This document shows, piece by piece, positions 6,413 through 14,302 of a stretch of 30,503 nt of DNA. Position numbers and translations under genes: made by a program. Position 1 is the stretch's first letter, and every line of letters starts with the position of its first letter. The DNA comes from JBEHWX01 sp048498995 (GTDB taxonomy: Bacteria > Bacteroidota > Ignavibacteria > OLB7), in assembly GCA_048498995.1 (NCBI GenBank), contig JBEHWX010000072.1, forward strand, positions 1-30,503. The letters are read 5' to 3'. The notes beneath the pieces are model-generated. The model was not told the origin of the DNA. It did no database searches and saw nothing but the letters and a program-made list of their open reading frames with translations.

Positions 6413-7701
6413 CGATCCATACCCTCACCACGCTTTCGGCCGCCGACTATCGGCGGCTGCTGACACGCCCTTCGGTGTTCGACGAGGAGACCACGCGGAG
6501 CGTCGCCGGGATCTGCGACTCGATCCGCCGCGATGGCGCAACGGCGCTGGGCTACTGGTCGCGGATGTTCGATGGCGTCGCGCCGGAGCGCCTGGCCGTT
6601 TCGGAGGCGGAGATCACCGCGGCGCTGGAGGCGCTCCGTCCGGAGACCGCCGCGGCGATCGACACCGCCGCGCGGAACATCACGGCACTGCATCGCGCGC
6701 AACTGGCGACGGAGCCCCGCGTGGAGACGATGTCGGGCGTGCTCTGCTGGCGCGAGCCCCGTCCGATCGGATCGGTCGGATTGTATATCCCGGCCGGATC
6801 GGCGCCGCTCCCCTCCACCGTGCTGATGCTCGGCATCCCGGCGCTCCTGGCCGGCTGCCGGCGGATAGCGCTCTGCACGCCGCCGCGCGTCGACGGGAGC
6901 GTCGATCCGCTCGTGGTGGCCGCGGCGGCGAGGATCGGCATCACCACGATCTACAAGGCCGGCGGAGCCCAGGCGATCGCGGCGATGGCCTACGGCGCCG
7001 GGGAGATCCCGAAGGTCGACAAGATCTACGGGCCGGGGAACCGATGGGTGGCCGCGGCCAAGCAGTACGTGGCCGCCGATCCGGCCGGCGCCGCGATCGA
7101 TCTGCTGGCCGGCCCCTCGGAGCTTCTCGTGATCGCCGACCGGAGCTCACGCGCCGAGCGTGTCGCGGCCGACCTTCTGTCGCAGGCCGAGCACGATCCG
7201 GATGCCCGCGTCTGCCTCGTCACCGACAGCCGGGAGCTGGCGGCGGAGGTGGCCGCGCTCATCCCGGAGCGCGCCGAACGGGAGCCGCGGCGCGACATCA
7301 TCGACGCCGCCCTACGCGAGGCATTCATCCTCGTGACCGACACGCTCGACGAGGCGATCGCCTTCTCCAATGCCTACGCGCCGGAGCACCTGATCGTCGA
7401 CGTCGCGGAGCCGTCGGATGTCGTCGACCGCATCACCGCCGCGGGGAGCGTCTTCCTCGGCGCCAGCGCCCCGGTGACCTGCGGCGACTACGCCTCCGGC
7501 ACCAACCACACGCTCCCGACCGGCGGCGCCGCGCGCTGGCAGTCCGGCGTGAGCGTCGACAGCTTCCGCACCTGGATCTCCTTCCAGTCGCTCACGCGCG
7601 GTGGACTGGCGGAGCTCGCGCCGGCGCTCCTCGAGCTGGCGCGAGCCGAGGGGCTCGACGCGCACGCTCGCGCGGTCACCACGCGACTGGAGGAGCGATG
7701 A
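6409..7701 (+). CDS. hisD: Histidinol dehydrogenase
   Basis: 430-residue zinc- and NAD-dependent enzyme that oxidises histidinol to histidine in two steps, the last reactions of the pathway. Motifs seen in order are VGLYIPAGSAPLPSTVLMLG, the IYKAGGAQAIAAMAYG segment, DKIYGPGNRWVAAAKQYV, DLLAGPSELLVIAD, the SQAEHDPDA segment carrying the zinc-site His, NAYAPEHLIV with the catalytic Glu-His pair, and CGDYASGTNHTLPTGGAAR. The length is normal. It overlaps hisG and hisC by 4 bases each, so the three are translationally coupled. Confidence 0.97.
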   Translation: MTIHTLTTLSAADYRRLLTRPSVFDEETTRSVAGICDSIRRDGATALGYWSRMFDGVAPERLAVSEAEITAALEALRPETAAAIDTAARNITALHRAQLATEPRVETMSGVLCWREPRPIGSVGLYIPAGSAPLPSTVLMLGIPALLAGCRRIALCTPPRVDGSVDPLVVAAAARIGITTIYKAGGAQAIAAMAYGAGEIPKVDKIYGPGNRWVAAAKQYVAADPAGAAIDLLAGPSELLVIADRSSRAERVAADLLSQAEHDPDARVCLVTDSRELAAEVAALIPERAEREPRRDIIDAALREAFILVTDTLDEAIAFSNAYAPEHLIVDVAEPSDVVDRITAAGSVFLGASAPVTCGDYASGTNHTLPTGGAARWQSGVSVDSFRTWISFQSLTRGGLAELAPALLELARAEGLDAHARAVTTRLEER

Positions 7702-8765
7702 GCATGGAACCGAGCATGGACATCGCATCCCTGATCCGCCCCGGCCTGCGCGCGCTGCGGCCGTACCGCGCGGCGCGGCACGACGCCGCCGAGGGTATAC
7801 TCCTGGACGCCAACGAGAACGCGCTCTGCGATGATGCCGAGCTGCTCGGCGTCCGGATCAACCGCTATCCCGACCCGCTGCAGATCGAGCTCCGGCGACG
7901 GCTTGCCCGACTGAGCGGATGCGCGCTCGATCAGGTGATGGCCGGCTCCGGCGCCGACGAGGTGATCGATCTGATGATCCGCCTCTTCTGCTCCCCGACC
8001 ACGGATGCCATCGCGGTAGCCGAGCCGACCTACGGCATGTATCGCGTCGCCGCGGAGATCAACGACGTCGCCGTCGAGAGCGTGCGGCTGGACGGCGCCT
8101 TCCGGCTCGATCCCGCCTCCGCGGTCGCCGGGCTCGGCGCCAACGTCAAGCTCTTCTTCTGCTGCTCGCCCAATAATCCGACCGGATCGGTGCTGCCGCG
8201 GGCGACCGTGGTCGAGCTCTGCCGGCTGTTCCGTGGGATCGTGGTGGTGGACGAGGCGTACATCGAGTTCGCCGACATCCCGTCGCTCGCCGATCTGGTG
8301 GCGACCACGCCGAACCTCGTGCTGCTCCGGACCCTCTCGAAGGGGGCGGGTCTGGCCGGGCTCAGGATCGGATGGGCGATCGCCGCCCCGACGATCGTCG
8401 AGCATCTGCTCAGGATCAAGCTCCCTTACAACATCGGCGCGCTCAACGCGGCCGCGGCCATCGCCGCGCTGGACCGCCCCGAGGCGATCGCCGCGCGCGT
8501 CGCGCTCATCCGGCGGGAACGGGAGCGGCTCGCGGGCGGGCTCCGCGGCCTTCCGATCGTCGACCATGTCTGGCCATCCCAGGGGAACTTCCTCCTGGCC
8601 CGCGTTGCCGACGCCGGCACGCTCTGCCGCCACCTGTCGCGCCACGGCGTCACGATCCGCGACCGGAGCGATGAGCCGGCGCTGGCCGGCTGCGTGCGCG
8701 TCACGGTCGGCACGCCGGAGCAGAACGATCTCCTGCTGGATCTCGTGGGGAGGATGCGCCGATGA
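7698..8765 (+). CDS. hisC: Histidinol-phosphate aminotransferase
   Basis: 355-residue fold-type I PLP enzyme that moves an amino group from glutamate to imidazole-acetol phosphate. It shows LDANENAL near residue 35, the CSPNNPTGSVLP motif, VVDEAYIEFAD with the PLP-ring Asp, and the PLP lysine at about Lys215 in TLSKGAGLAGLRIGWA. The open frame extends far upstream inside hisD. I start at the ATG overlapping the hisD stop (ATGA), because the family homology begins there (SLIRPGLRALRPY) and the spacing matches the rest of the operon. The stop overlaps hisB. Confidence 0.96.
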   Translation: MSMEPSMDIASLIRPGLRALRPYRAARHDAAEGILLDANENALCDDAELLGVRINRYPDPLQIELRRRLARLSGCALDQVMAGSGADEVIDLMIRLFCSPTTDAIAVAEPTYGMYRVAAEINDVAVESVRLDGAFRLDPASAVAGLGANVKLFFCCSPNNPTGSVLPRATVVELCRLFRGIVVVDEAYIEFADIPSLADLVATTPNLVLLRTLSKGAGLAGLRIGWAIAAPTIVEHLLRIKLPYNIGALNAAAAIAALDRPEAIAARVALIRRERERLAGGLRGLPIVDHVWPSQGNFLLARVADAGTLCRHLSRHGVTIRDRSDEPALAGCVRVTVGTPEQNDLLLDLVGRMRR

Positions 8766-9850
8766 AGACCGCGTTCATCGACCGCGACGGCACGCTGATC
8801 ATCGAGCCGCCGGACCAGCAGATCGATTCGCTGGAGAAGCTGGAGCTGATTCCCGGCGTCATCGGCGGACTCCGTCTGCTTCTCGACGCCGGCTACGAGC
8901 TGGTGATGGTGACCAACCAGGATCATCTCGGCGGCGACCGCTACCCGATGGCGAGCTTCGAGCTCGTGCAGGGGCGTCTCCTCCGGCTGCTCGCCGGCGA
9001 GGGGATCGGCTTCGAGCGCGTTCTGATCTGTCCGCACGGGCCGCATGACGGATGCCGCTGCCGCAAGCCGGCCACCGGCCTTGTGGAGGAGTATCTGCGC
9101 GAGCGGGCGCCGGACCTGACCCGCTCGGTGGTGATCGGCGACCGAGAGAGCGACGTGGAGCTCGGCCGACGCATCGGCTGCCGAGCGGCGCGCCTGGCCG
9201 ACGCTCCCACGCGGGCGGAGCTCGCCGGCCCGGACTTCCTCCTCCTCTGCCGGCGGATCGTCGGCCTGGAGCGGAGCGCGTCGATCACGCGCCGCACCAG
9301 CGAGACGGAAGTGAGCGTGGCTGTGGCGCTCGACGGCACGGGGTCGGCGAGCATCGCGACCGGCATCGGGTTTCTCGACCACATGCTGGAACAGCTCGCG
9401 CGGCACGCCGGCATCGACCTCACGGTGAGCGCCGCGGGGGATCTCCACGTCGACGAGCATCACACGGTGGAGGATACCGGCATCGTGCTCGGCGAGGCGC
9501 TCCGGGCCGCGCTCGGCGACAAGCGGGGCATCGCCCGCTACGGCTTTCTCCTCCCGATGGACGACGCGCTGGCGCAGGTGGCGCTCGACCTCGGCGGACG
9601 CCCCTACCTCGCCTTCGACGTCGACTTCCGGCGCGAGCGGGTCGGCGATCTGCCGACGGAGCTGGTGGAGGAATTCCTCCGCGCGCTTGCCAACGGCCTG
9701 CGCGCCAACCTCCACGTCTCGGCCGGCGGACGGAACGATCACCACAAGATCGAGGCGATCTTCAAGGGGATCGCCCGCTCGCTCCGGGACGCGATCCGCC
9801 GCGACGAACGGCGCCCCTCGGCACTGCCGACCACGAAGGGGGTGCTATGA
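8762..9850 (+). CDS. hisB: Bifunctional histidinol-phosphatase / imidazoleglycerol-phosphate dehydratase
   Basis: 362-residue fusion. Residues ~1-165 are a HAD phosphatase with nucleophile Asp7 and acid/base Asp9 (IDRDGTLI), the VTNQDHLGG motif, a zinc loop CPHGPHDGCRCRKP and the C-terminal GDRESDVELG. Residues ~175-362 are the dehydratase, with GIGFLDHMLEQLARHAGIDL, DEHHTVEDTGIVLGEAL and GGRNDHHKIEAIFKGIARSL, which carry the metal-binding histidines. The fused form is typical of gammaproteobacteria and also known in Bacteroidetes; most bacteria use separate proteins. Four-base overlaps couple it to hisC and hisH. No separate hisN is needed. Confidence 0.97.
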   Translation: MKTAFIDRDGTLIIEPPDQQIDSLEKLELIPGVIGGLRLLLDAGYELVMVTNQDHLGGDRYPMASFELVQGRLLRLLAGEGIGFERVLICPHGPHDGCRCRKPATGLVEEYLRERAPDLTRSVVIGDRESDVELGRRIGCRAARLADAPTRAELAGPDFLLLCRRIVGLERSASITRRTSETEVSVAVALDGTGSASIATGIGFLDHMLEQLARHAGIDLTVSAAGDLHVDEHHTVEDTGIVLGEALRAALGDKRGIARYGFLLPMDDALAQVALDLGGRPYLAFDVDFRRERVGDLPTELVEEFLRALANGLRANLHVSAGGRNDHHKIEAIFKGIARSLRDAIRRDERRPSALPTTKGVL

Positions 9851-10434
9851 CCGGCATCATCGACTACGCGGCCGGCAACGTCCGCTCGATCATCAACGCG
9901 CTGGAGCGTCTGGGAGAGCCGGCCGTGGTCGGCGCGGCGCGGCGCGAGCTCGCCGGCGCCGAACGGATCATCCTGCCGGGAGTCGGCGCCGCCGGCGAGG
10001 CGATGGCGCGGCTCCGCGAGCGGGAGCTCGTTCCCTGGATCGTCGACTCGGGGCGACCGCTGCTCGGCATCTGCCTCGGCATGCAACTGCTCCACGAGCA
10101 CACGGAGGAGCAGGAGACCGACGGGATCGGCCTGTTCCCCGGCACCGTGGTGAGGATGTCCGACGCCCGCGTCAAGGTGCCGCACGTCGGCTGGAACCGC
10201 GTGCGGGTGCCGGCGGAGCACGCGATGTTCGCCGGCATTCCCTCCGACGCCTGGATGTACTTCGTTCACTCCTATCGCTGCCCGGTAACGCCGGCGAGCA
10301 CCGGCATCACCATCCACGACGCTCCACTGGCCGCCGCCGTCGCGCGCGACCGGATCTGGGGCGTGCAGTTCCATCCGGAGCGCTCCGGCGCGGCCGGACT
10401 CACCCTACTCCGAAACTTCATCGAGCTATGCTGA
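9847..10434 (+). CDS. hisH: Imidazole glycerol phosphate synthase, glutamine amidotransferase subunit
   Basis: 195-residue class I glutaminase that supplies ammonia to HisF. The triad is Cys76 in GICLGMQLL, His176 and Glu178 in FHPERSG. The N-terminal IIDYAAGNVRSI and the ILPGVGAAGEAM oxyanion segment are typical. The frame is open far upstream inside hisB, but the ATG at 9847 overlaps the hisB stop and lines up with the family N-terminus. It acts as a heterodimer with HisF, encoded two genes downstream. Confidence 0.97.
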   Translation: MTGIIDYAAGNVRSIINALERLGEPAVVGAARRELAGAERIILPGVGAAGEAMARLRERELVPWIVDSGRPLLGICLGMQLLHEHTEEQETDGIGLFPGTVVRMSDARVKVPHVGWNRVRVPAEHAMFAGIPSDAWMYFVHSYRCPVTPASTGITIHDAPLAAAVARDRIWGVQFHPERSGAAGLTLLRNFIELC

Positions 10435-11168
10435 TCCTTCCGGCCATCGATATCTACGGCGGCAACATCGTGCGACTGCAGCAGGGGGAGTTCCGCCATC
10501 CGAGCATCTACCTGGAAAGCCCCTTCTCCGCGGCACGGCGCATCGTGGCCAGCGGACTCACCGCCATGCACGTCGTGGACCTGGAAGGGGCGCGCCTCGG
10601 ACGGCTCGTCAACTGGGAAGCGCTGGAGGAGATCTTCGCCGATCCCGGCGCGGAAGTCCAGGTAGGCGGCGGCATCCGGAGCGGAGAGGAGATCGAGCGG
10701 CTGCTCGCGCTCGGCGCCGCGCGCGTGATCATCGGCTCGGTCGCCTTCTCCGATCCCGATCGCCTGGCCGAATGGCTCGCCGAGTTCGGTGCCGACCGCG
10801 TGATGGTGGCGCTCGACCTCCGCGACGGCCGCATCGCCGTGCGGGGCTGGCAGTCGACCGTGGATCTCGATCCCGATCGGGCGCTCGAAGCTCTCGTCGA
10901 GCTCGGCGTGCGCCATCTGGTCTGCACCGACATCTCGCGCGACGGCATGCTCGCCGGGCCGAATATCCCCCTGTATACCGAGCTTGTCCCGCGGTTCCCG
11001 GAGCTGACCATCCAGGCATCCGGCGGTATCGGCTCCGTGGCCGACGTCGACCTGCTGGCACGGGCCGGCGTGGCCGGCGCGATCGTCGGCAAGGCGTGGT
11101 ACGAGGAGCGGCTGACGCTGGCAGAGCTGGTCGAGCGCTCCACGCCGTACGCATCCCCCTCACGCTGA
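10428..11168 (+). CDS. hisA: ProFAR isomerase (HisA)
   Basis: 246-residue (beta/alpha)8 barrel that isomerises ProFAR to PRFAR by an Amadori rearrangement. Probable catalytic aspartates are Asp8 (LPAIDIYGG) and Asp130 (VALDLRDG). Asp168 lies in the conserved CTDISRDGMLAG loop. Phosphate-binding glycine loops VQVGGGIRS and QASGGIGSV are in the two half-barrels. It starts 7 bases inside hisH. PriA-type dual HisA/TrpF enzymes occur in actinobacteria, but nothing here suggests that variant. Confidence 0.96.
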   Translation: MLILPAIDIYGGNIVRLQQGEFRHPSIYLESPFSAARRIVASGLTAMHVVDLEGARLGRLVNWEALEEIFADPGAEVQVGGGIRSGEEIERLLALGAARVIIGSVAFSDPDRLAEWLAEFGADRVMVALDLRDGRIAVRGWQSTVDLDPDRALEALVELGVRHLVCTDISRDGMLAGPNIPLYTELVPRFPELTIQASGGIGSVADVDLLARAGVAGAIVGKAWYEERLTLAELVERSTPYASPSR

Positions 11169-11186
11169 TCACGAAGGAACCGCATC

Positions 11187-11948
11187 ATGCTCGCGCGACG
11201 GATCATTCCCTGCCTCGATATCCACGACGGCCGCACCGCCAAGGGACGCTGCTTCGTGGATCTACGCGACGCCGGCGACCCGCTGGAGCTCGCGCTTCGC
11301 TACGCCGGCGACGGCGCCGACGAGCTCGTGCTGCTCGATATCTCCGCCACGCGTCAGGGGCGGGGCACGCTCCTCGATCTGGTACGCCGGCTCGGCCGCG
11401 CGATCGACATTCCCTTCATCGTCGGCGGCGGCATCGGCTCGGTGGAGGATGTCTGCCGCGTGCTCGACGCGGGGGCCGACAAGATCTCGATCAACAGCGC
11501 CGCGGTGGCGGATCCGGAGCTGATCGCGGCCTGCGCGGCGCGCGTCGGCTCGCAGTCGGTGGTGGTGGCGATCGATGCGCTCCGGACCGATGACCGTGAT
11601 GGCCGATGGCGCGTGGCCACGCATGGCGGCGCGCGGCTGACGGAGCTCGATACGGTCGCGTGGGCACGCTACGTGGTCGAGGCCGGCGCCGGCGAGCTGC
11701 TGGTGACCTCGATCGACCGCGACGGCACGAGCGACGGCTACGACATCGAGCTGCTGGAACGGCTGTCGGCGGTCACGAGGGTGCCGCTGATCGCCTCCGG
11801 GGGCGCCGGCCATGCCGGCCACCTGGCCGAAGCCGCGGCGGCCGGCGCCGATGGATTTCTCGTGGCCAGCATGCTCCATTTCGGTCGGACCACGATATCC
11901 CGCCTGAAGCGGGAGCTGGCCGGACTGAACATTCCGATACGCACATGA
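11187..11948 (+). CDS. hisF: Imidazole glycerol phosphate synthase, cyclase subunit
   Basis: 253-residue (beta/alpha)8 barrel that uses ammonia from HisH to turn PRFAR into imidazole glycerol phosphate and AICAR. The N-terminus LARRIIPCLDIHDGR contains catalytic Asp11. The second catalytic residue is Asp130 (VVVAIDALR). Loops VGGGIGSVED, TSIDRDGTSDGYD and IASGGAGHAGH match the family. It follows hisA after 18 bases, with AAGGAA (11174-11179) well placed for translation; it is the only his gene after hisG that does not overlap its predecessor. Its stop overlaps hisIE (ATGA). Confidence 0.97.
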   Translation: MLARRIIPCLDIHDGRTAKGRCFVDLRDAGDPLELALRYAGDGADELVLLDISATRQGRGTLLDLVRRLGRAIDIPFIVGGGIGSVEDVCRVLDAGADKISINSAAVADPELIAACAARVGSQSVVVAIDALRTDDRDGRWRVATHGGARLTELDTVAWARYVVEAGAGELLVTSIDRDGTSDGYDIELLERLSAVTRVPLIASGGAGHAGHLAEAAAAGADGFLVASMLHFGRTTISRLKRELAGLNIPIRT

Positions 11949-12607
11949 TCTCCACGATCGACTTCGACAAGCTCGGCGGCCTGGTGCCGGCCGTTGTGCA
12001 GCACGCGACCACGCGCCGGGTGCTGATGCTCGGCTTCATGAATCGCGAGGCGCTGGAGGCCACGCTGCGCGACCGGCTGGTGACGTTCTGGAGCCGCTCG
12101 CGCGGCCGCCTCTGGAGAAAGGGGGAGAGCTCCGGCAACGTTCTCTCCCTCGTCTCGGCGCACATCGACTGCGACCGGGATGCGCTGCTGCTGCTGGCCG
12201 AGCCGGCCGGCCCCGTCTGCCACACCGGCGCGGCAACCTGCTTCGACGCCGGCCAGCCCGAGGGCCTAACGCGGGCGTCGCATCGGGAGGCGGACATCAC
12301 GGCCGGCGACATTCTCCGCGAGCTCGAAGCCACGATCCGCTCTCGCATCGACGCGCGGGACGAGAGCTCGTATACCTGGCGGCTGGCGCGCGCCGGCACC
12401 GGACGGGTGGCACAGAAGGTCGGCGAGGAAGGGGTGGAAGTGGCGCTGTCGGCGGTGACCGGGACACTGGAGGATCTGGAGAACGAGAGCGCGGATCTGC
12501 TCTATCACCTGCTGGTGCTGCTGGCCGAGCGGGGGAGCTCGCTGGGCGAGGTGGCGGGGGTCCTGGCCGCGCGCGCCGGGCAACGGAGGTCGACGGGCAC
12601 CCGCTGA
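11945..12607 (+). CDS. hisI: Bifunctional phosphoribosyl-AMP cyclohydrolase / phosphoribosyl-ATP pyrophosphatase
   Basis: 220-residue HisIE fusion for steps 2 and 3 of the pathway. The N-terminal HisI domain (~1-110) has VLMLGFMNREAL, FWSRSRGRLWRKGESSGN, the metal-binding IDCDRDALLLL and GPVCHTGAATCF. The C-terminal HisE domain (~118-210) has SYTWRLARAGTGRVAQKVGEE and VEVALSAVTG, with the acidic metal-binding helix ENESADLLYHLLVLLAERG. The start overlaps the hisF stop. It is the last gene of the operon, so every enzyme from PRPP/ATP to histidine is encoded in 5537-12607. Confidence 0.97.
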   Translation: MISTIDFDKLGGLVPAVVQHATTRRVLMLGFMNREALEATLRDRLVTFWSRSRGRLWRKGESSGNVLSLVSAHIDCDRDALLLLAEPAGPVCHTGAATCFDAGQPEGLTRASHREADITAGDILRELEATIRSRIDARDESSYTWRLARAGTGRVAQKVGEEGVEVALSAVTGTLEDLENESADLLYHLLVLLAERGSSLGEVAGVLAARAGQRRSTGTR

Positions 12608-12628
12608 CGTGCGCGAGGTCGAAACATA

Positions 12629-12660
12629 TCGAGGGCCCGCCGTTGCCGGCGAGCCCTCGA
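12629..12660 (+). terminator. Hairpin after the his operon
   Basis: TCGAGGGC (12629-12636) pairs with GCCCTCGA (12653-12660). Inside it CGCC pairs with GGCG after one mismatch. It begins 21 bases after the hisIE stop and lacks a T-run, so it is a probable transcript end but not a textbook intrinsic terminator. Confidence 0.5.
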
Positions 12661-12890
12661 ATCACGCGCAAAGCATTCGTTTCCCCCCGGCAACGAAGCT
12701 TCGCGCGCTGGTGTCGCGTCGTGATCGATCCGGCGCCGCTCGATGAGACATACGCCCATACCTGCATACCTCATCCCGATCCGGCTCTCGCCGGATCACA
12801 CGCCATATCACCCGACGCGGCCATGCCATGTCGCGATGAATCGAGAGATGCCCGCACGCACCGTGGCGGGCGTCCGTGGGGACGTCCGTG

Positions 12891-12916
12891 GTAGGCGCAC
12901 GTCTTCAGCGTGCGCT
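12891..12916 (+). repeat. REP-like element, GTAG head plus stem-loop (copy 1)
   Basis: GTAG (12891-12894) is followed by the stem GCGCACG (12895-12901), loop TCTTCAG and the complementary arm CGTGCGC (12909-12915). A GTAG head before an imperfect palindrome is the known layout of REP sequences mobilised by REP-associated tyrosine transposases. Confidence 0.75.
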
Positions 12917-12940
12917 CTTCCATACCGCGCTCTTTCGTAC

Positions 12941-13060
12941 CGCGCGAGCTAAAGACTCGCGCCTACCGCCGATGCAAACCGTACGCATTATTCCGTACCG
13001 CGCGCGAGCTGAAGACTCGCGCCTACCGCCGATGCAAACCGTACGCATTATTCCGTACCG
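12941..13060. repeat. Two tandem 60-bp units, each with an inverted REP-like stem-loop
   Basis: Units 12941-13000 and 13001-13060 are identical except at 12951/13011 (A/G). Each contains the stem GCGCGAG and CTCGCGC followed by CTACC, that is, a REP in opposite orientation to copy 1, and then a shared tail, CCGATGCAAACCGTACGC and ATTATTCCGTAC. Two base pairs in the stem differ from copy 1 but remain paired (CACG/CGTG becomes CGAG/CTCG). The opposed copies form a BIME-like group. Confidence 0.85.
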
Positions 13061-13092
13061 CGGGTGAGAACCGGGCGCGAACGTCCGGCGCT

Positions 13093-14142
13093 TCAGGCCG
13101 CTTCCACGCTCATCGGAAGGCGCTCCACCAGACGTCGCCACGCCTCGGATTCCGGAATTCCCGGCTTGCGCTTGCCGAACATCAGCGCCACCACCTTGCC
13201 ATCGGCGTCGAGCAGCTCCACGGAGGTGACGATGCCGTCGCGCGTCGGCTTCTTCACCACCCACGCCTCGGCAACGCCGTCCTGGCGGAGATGAAGATTG
13301 AATCGCGGATCGAGCACGTTGATCCAGGGGCCGGTCTCGACGATCCGGTCGACGCGGCCGGTGTGGATCTGGATCACGCCCGGGCTGCCGACGAAGATCA
13401 TGATGGGGAGCTCCTCGGCGGAAGCCATCTCGAGGATCCGTCGCGGAGCGTCGAGCGCCACCGGATGCGCCAGATCGTCATCGGCGTGATGGAGCGCCTG
13501 CCGGCGCGAAACGCCGTACTTCCGGAGCAGCGGAAAGAAGTCGTGGGTGTCCTGAAGATTTCTCCACCCGTCGAGGAATCCGTCGAAGTCGATCGACTCC
13601 GGAAGCTGCTCCTTGGCCGGCTCGGAGGCCGGCGTCACCACGAGCTCCGGAGCATCCTCGCCGGCGCGGAAGCGCTCCACGAGCGCGTCGTAGGTGGCGA
13701 TATCGCTCCCCTCCACCATGTAGATCTTGTGGACGGCGCCTCCGGCGGCATCGAAGAACTGGAGCGAGCGACGGACGGAATCGCGCATCGGCTCGGCGAC
13801 GGCGAAGCCGTGGCGCCAGTGGGAGTAGAAGATCCGGAGATCGATCTCCTCGTCGAGCACGAGCCCGGAGCCGGCGCCGGCCGACACATTCCGGTAGGTG
13901 CCGGTCCGCTCGTGCACGGCGTGGTCGTTCCGGGTCAGCGCCATCACGTCGCCGAGCGGCTCGAGCTGCGCCACGAGCATCTTCCAGTCGCCGTCGAGCC
14001 GCGTCACGTCGCGGCCGATGCCGGTTGCCACCAGTTCCATTTCGCTGACGCCGAGGCGGCCGGCGGCATCACGGATGCGGAGCTTCGGCTCCTCCTCGCG
14101 GAGGCGATCCCACCGCTGTTTCAACGTTGCCGTATCGATCAT
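13093..14142 (-). CDS. hemS: HemS/ChuS-type haem utilisation protein
   Basis: 349-residue cytosolic haem-binding or haem-degrading protein made of two HemS/ChuX-type repeats. WDRLREEEPKLRIRDAAGRL opens the first repeat. DLRIFYSHWRHGFAV (101-115) includes Arg103, and the haem-ligand His is probably His200 in QDTHDFFPLLRKYGVSRRQAL, by analogy with Yersinia HemS and E. coli ChuS. The second repeat carries IMIFVGSPGVIQIHTG and PWINVLDPRFNLHLR. I start at the ATG at 14142, preceded by AGGAT at suitable spacing; a GTG 45 codons upstream adds sequence unlike the family. It lies last in the haem uptake cluster, 160 bases after hmuV, and receives haem imported by HmuTUV. Homologues differ on whether they degrade or only carry haem. 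Confidence 0.93.
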   Translation of the reverse strand: MIDTATLKQRWDRLREEEPKLRIRDAAGRLGVSEMELVATGIGRDVTRLDGDWKMLVAQLEPLGDVMALTRNDHAVHERTGTYRNVSAGAGSGLVLDEEIDLRIFYSHWRHGFAVAEPMRDSVRRSLQFFDAAGGAVHKIYMVEGSDIATYDALVERFRAGEDAPELVVTPASEPAKEQLPESIDFDGFLDGWRNLQDTHDFFPLLRKYGVSRRQALHHADDDLAHPVALDAPRRILEMASAEELPIMIFVGSPGVIQIHTGRVDRIVETGPWINVLDPRFNLHLRQDGVAEAWVVKKPTRDGIVTSVELLDADGKVVALMFGKRKPGIPESEAWRRLVERLPMSVEAA

Positions 14143-14302
14143 GGTATTATCCTGTTTCCGTTGGTTCGGTATACTTGACACGTGGTTCGACCGGCGCGGC
14201 CCCGGAGGCCGCCGCCACGTCGGAACCGGTCGGAAGGGAAATGCCGCGGCTACCCGTACCTCCTCGTATTGGTTCACCGCGACACTCCCTTCCTACGGTT
14301 CT

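Larger units (their letters stand above)
12661..13092. other. Intergenic region between convergent his and haem loci
   Basis: No credible gene is seen between hisIE (+) and hemS (-). Besides the his hairpin, the region has a perfect 8-bp-stem hairpin (GATCCGGC, 12778-12785, with GCCGGATC, 12790-12797), three REP-like stem-loops and a 60-bp tandem duplication, listed separately. Small open frames here lack ribosome sites and recognisable content. Confidence 0.7.

Noticed and set aside
14143..14277. GTG-initiated 45-codon extension of HemS
   Set aside because: The sequence is not HemS-like, and the internal ATG at 14142 has its own AGGAT site. The region looks intergenic and has a GC-rich inverted repeat near 14197-14217.
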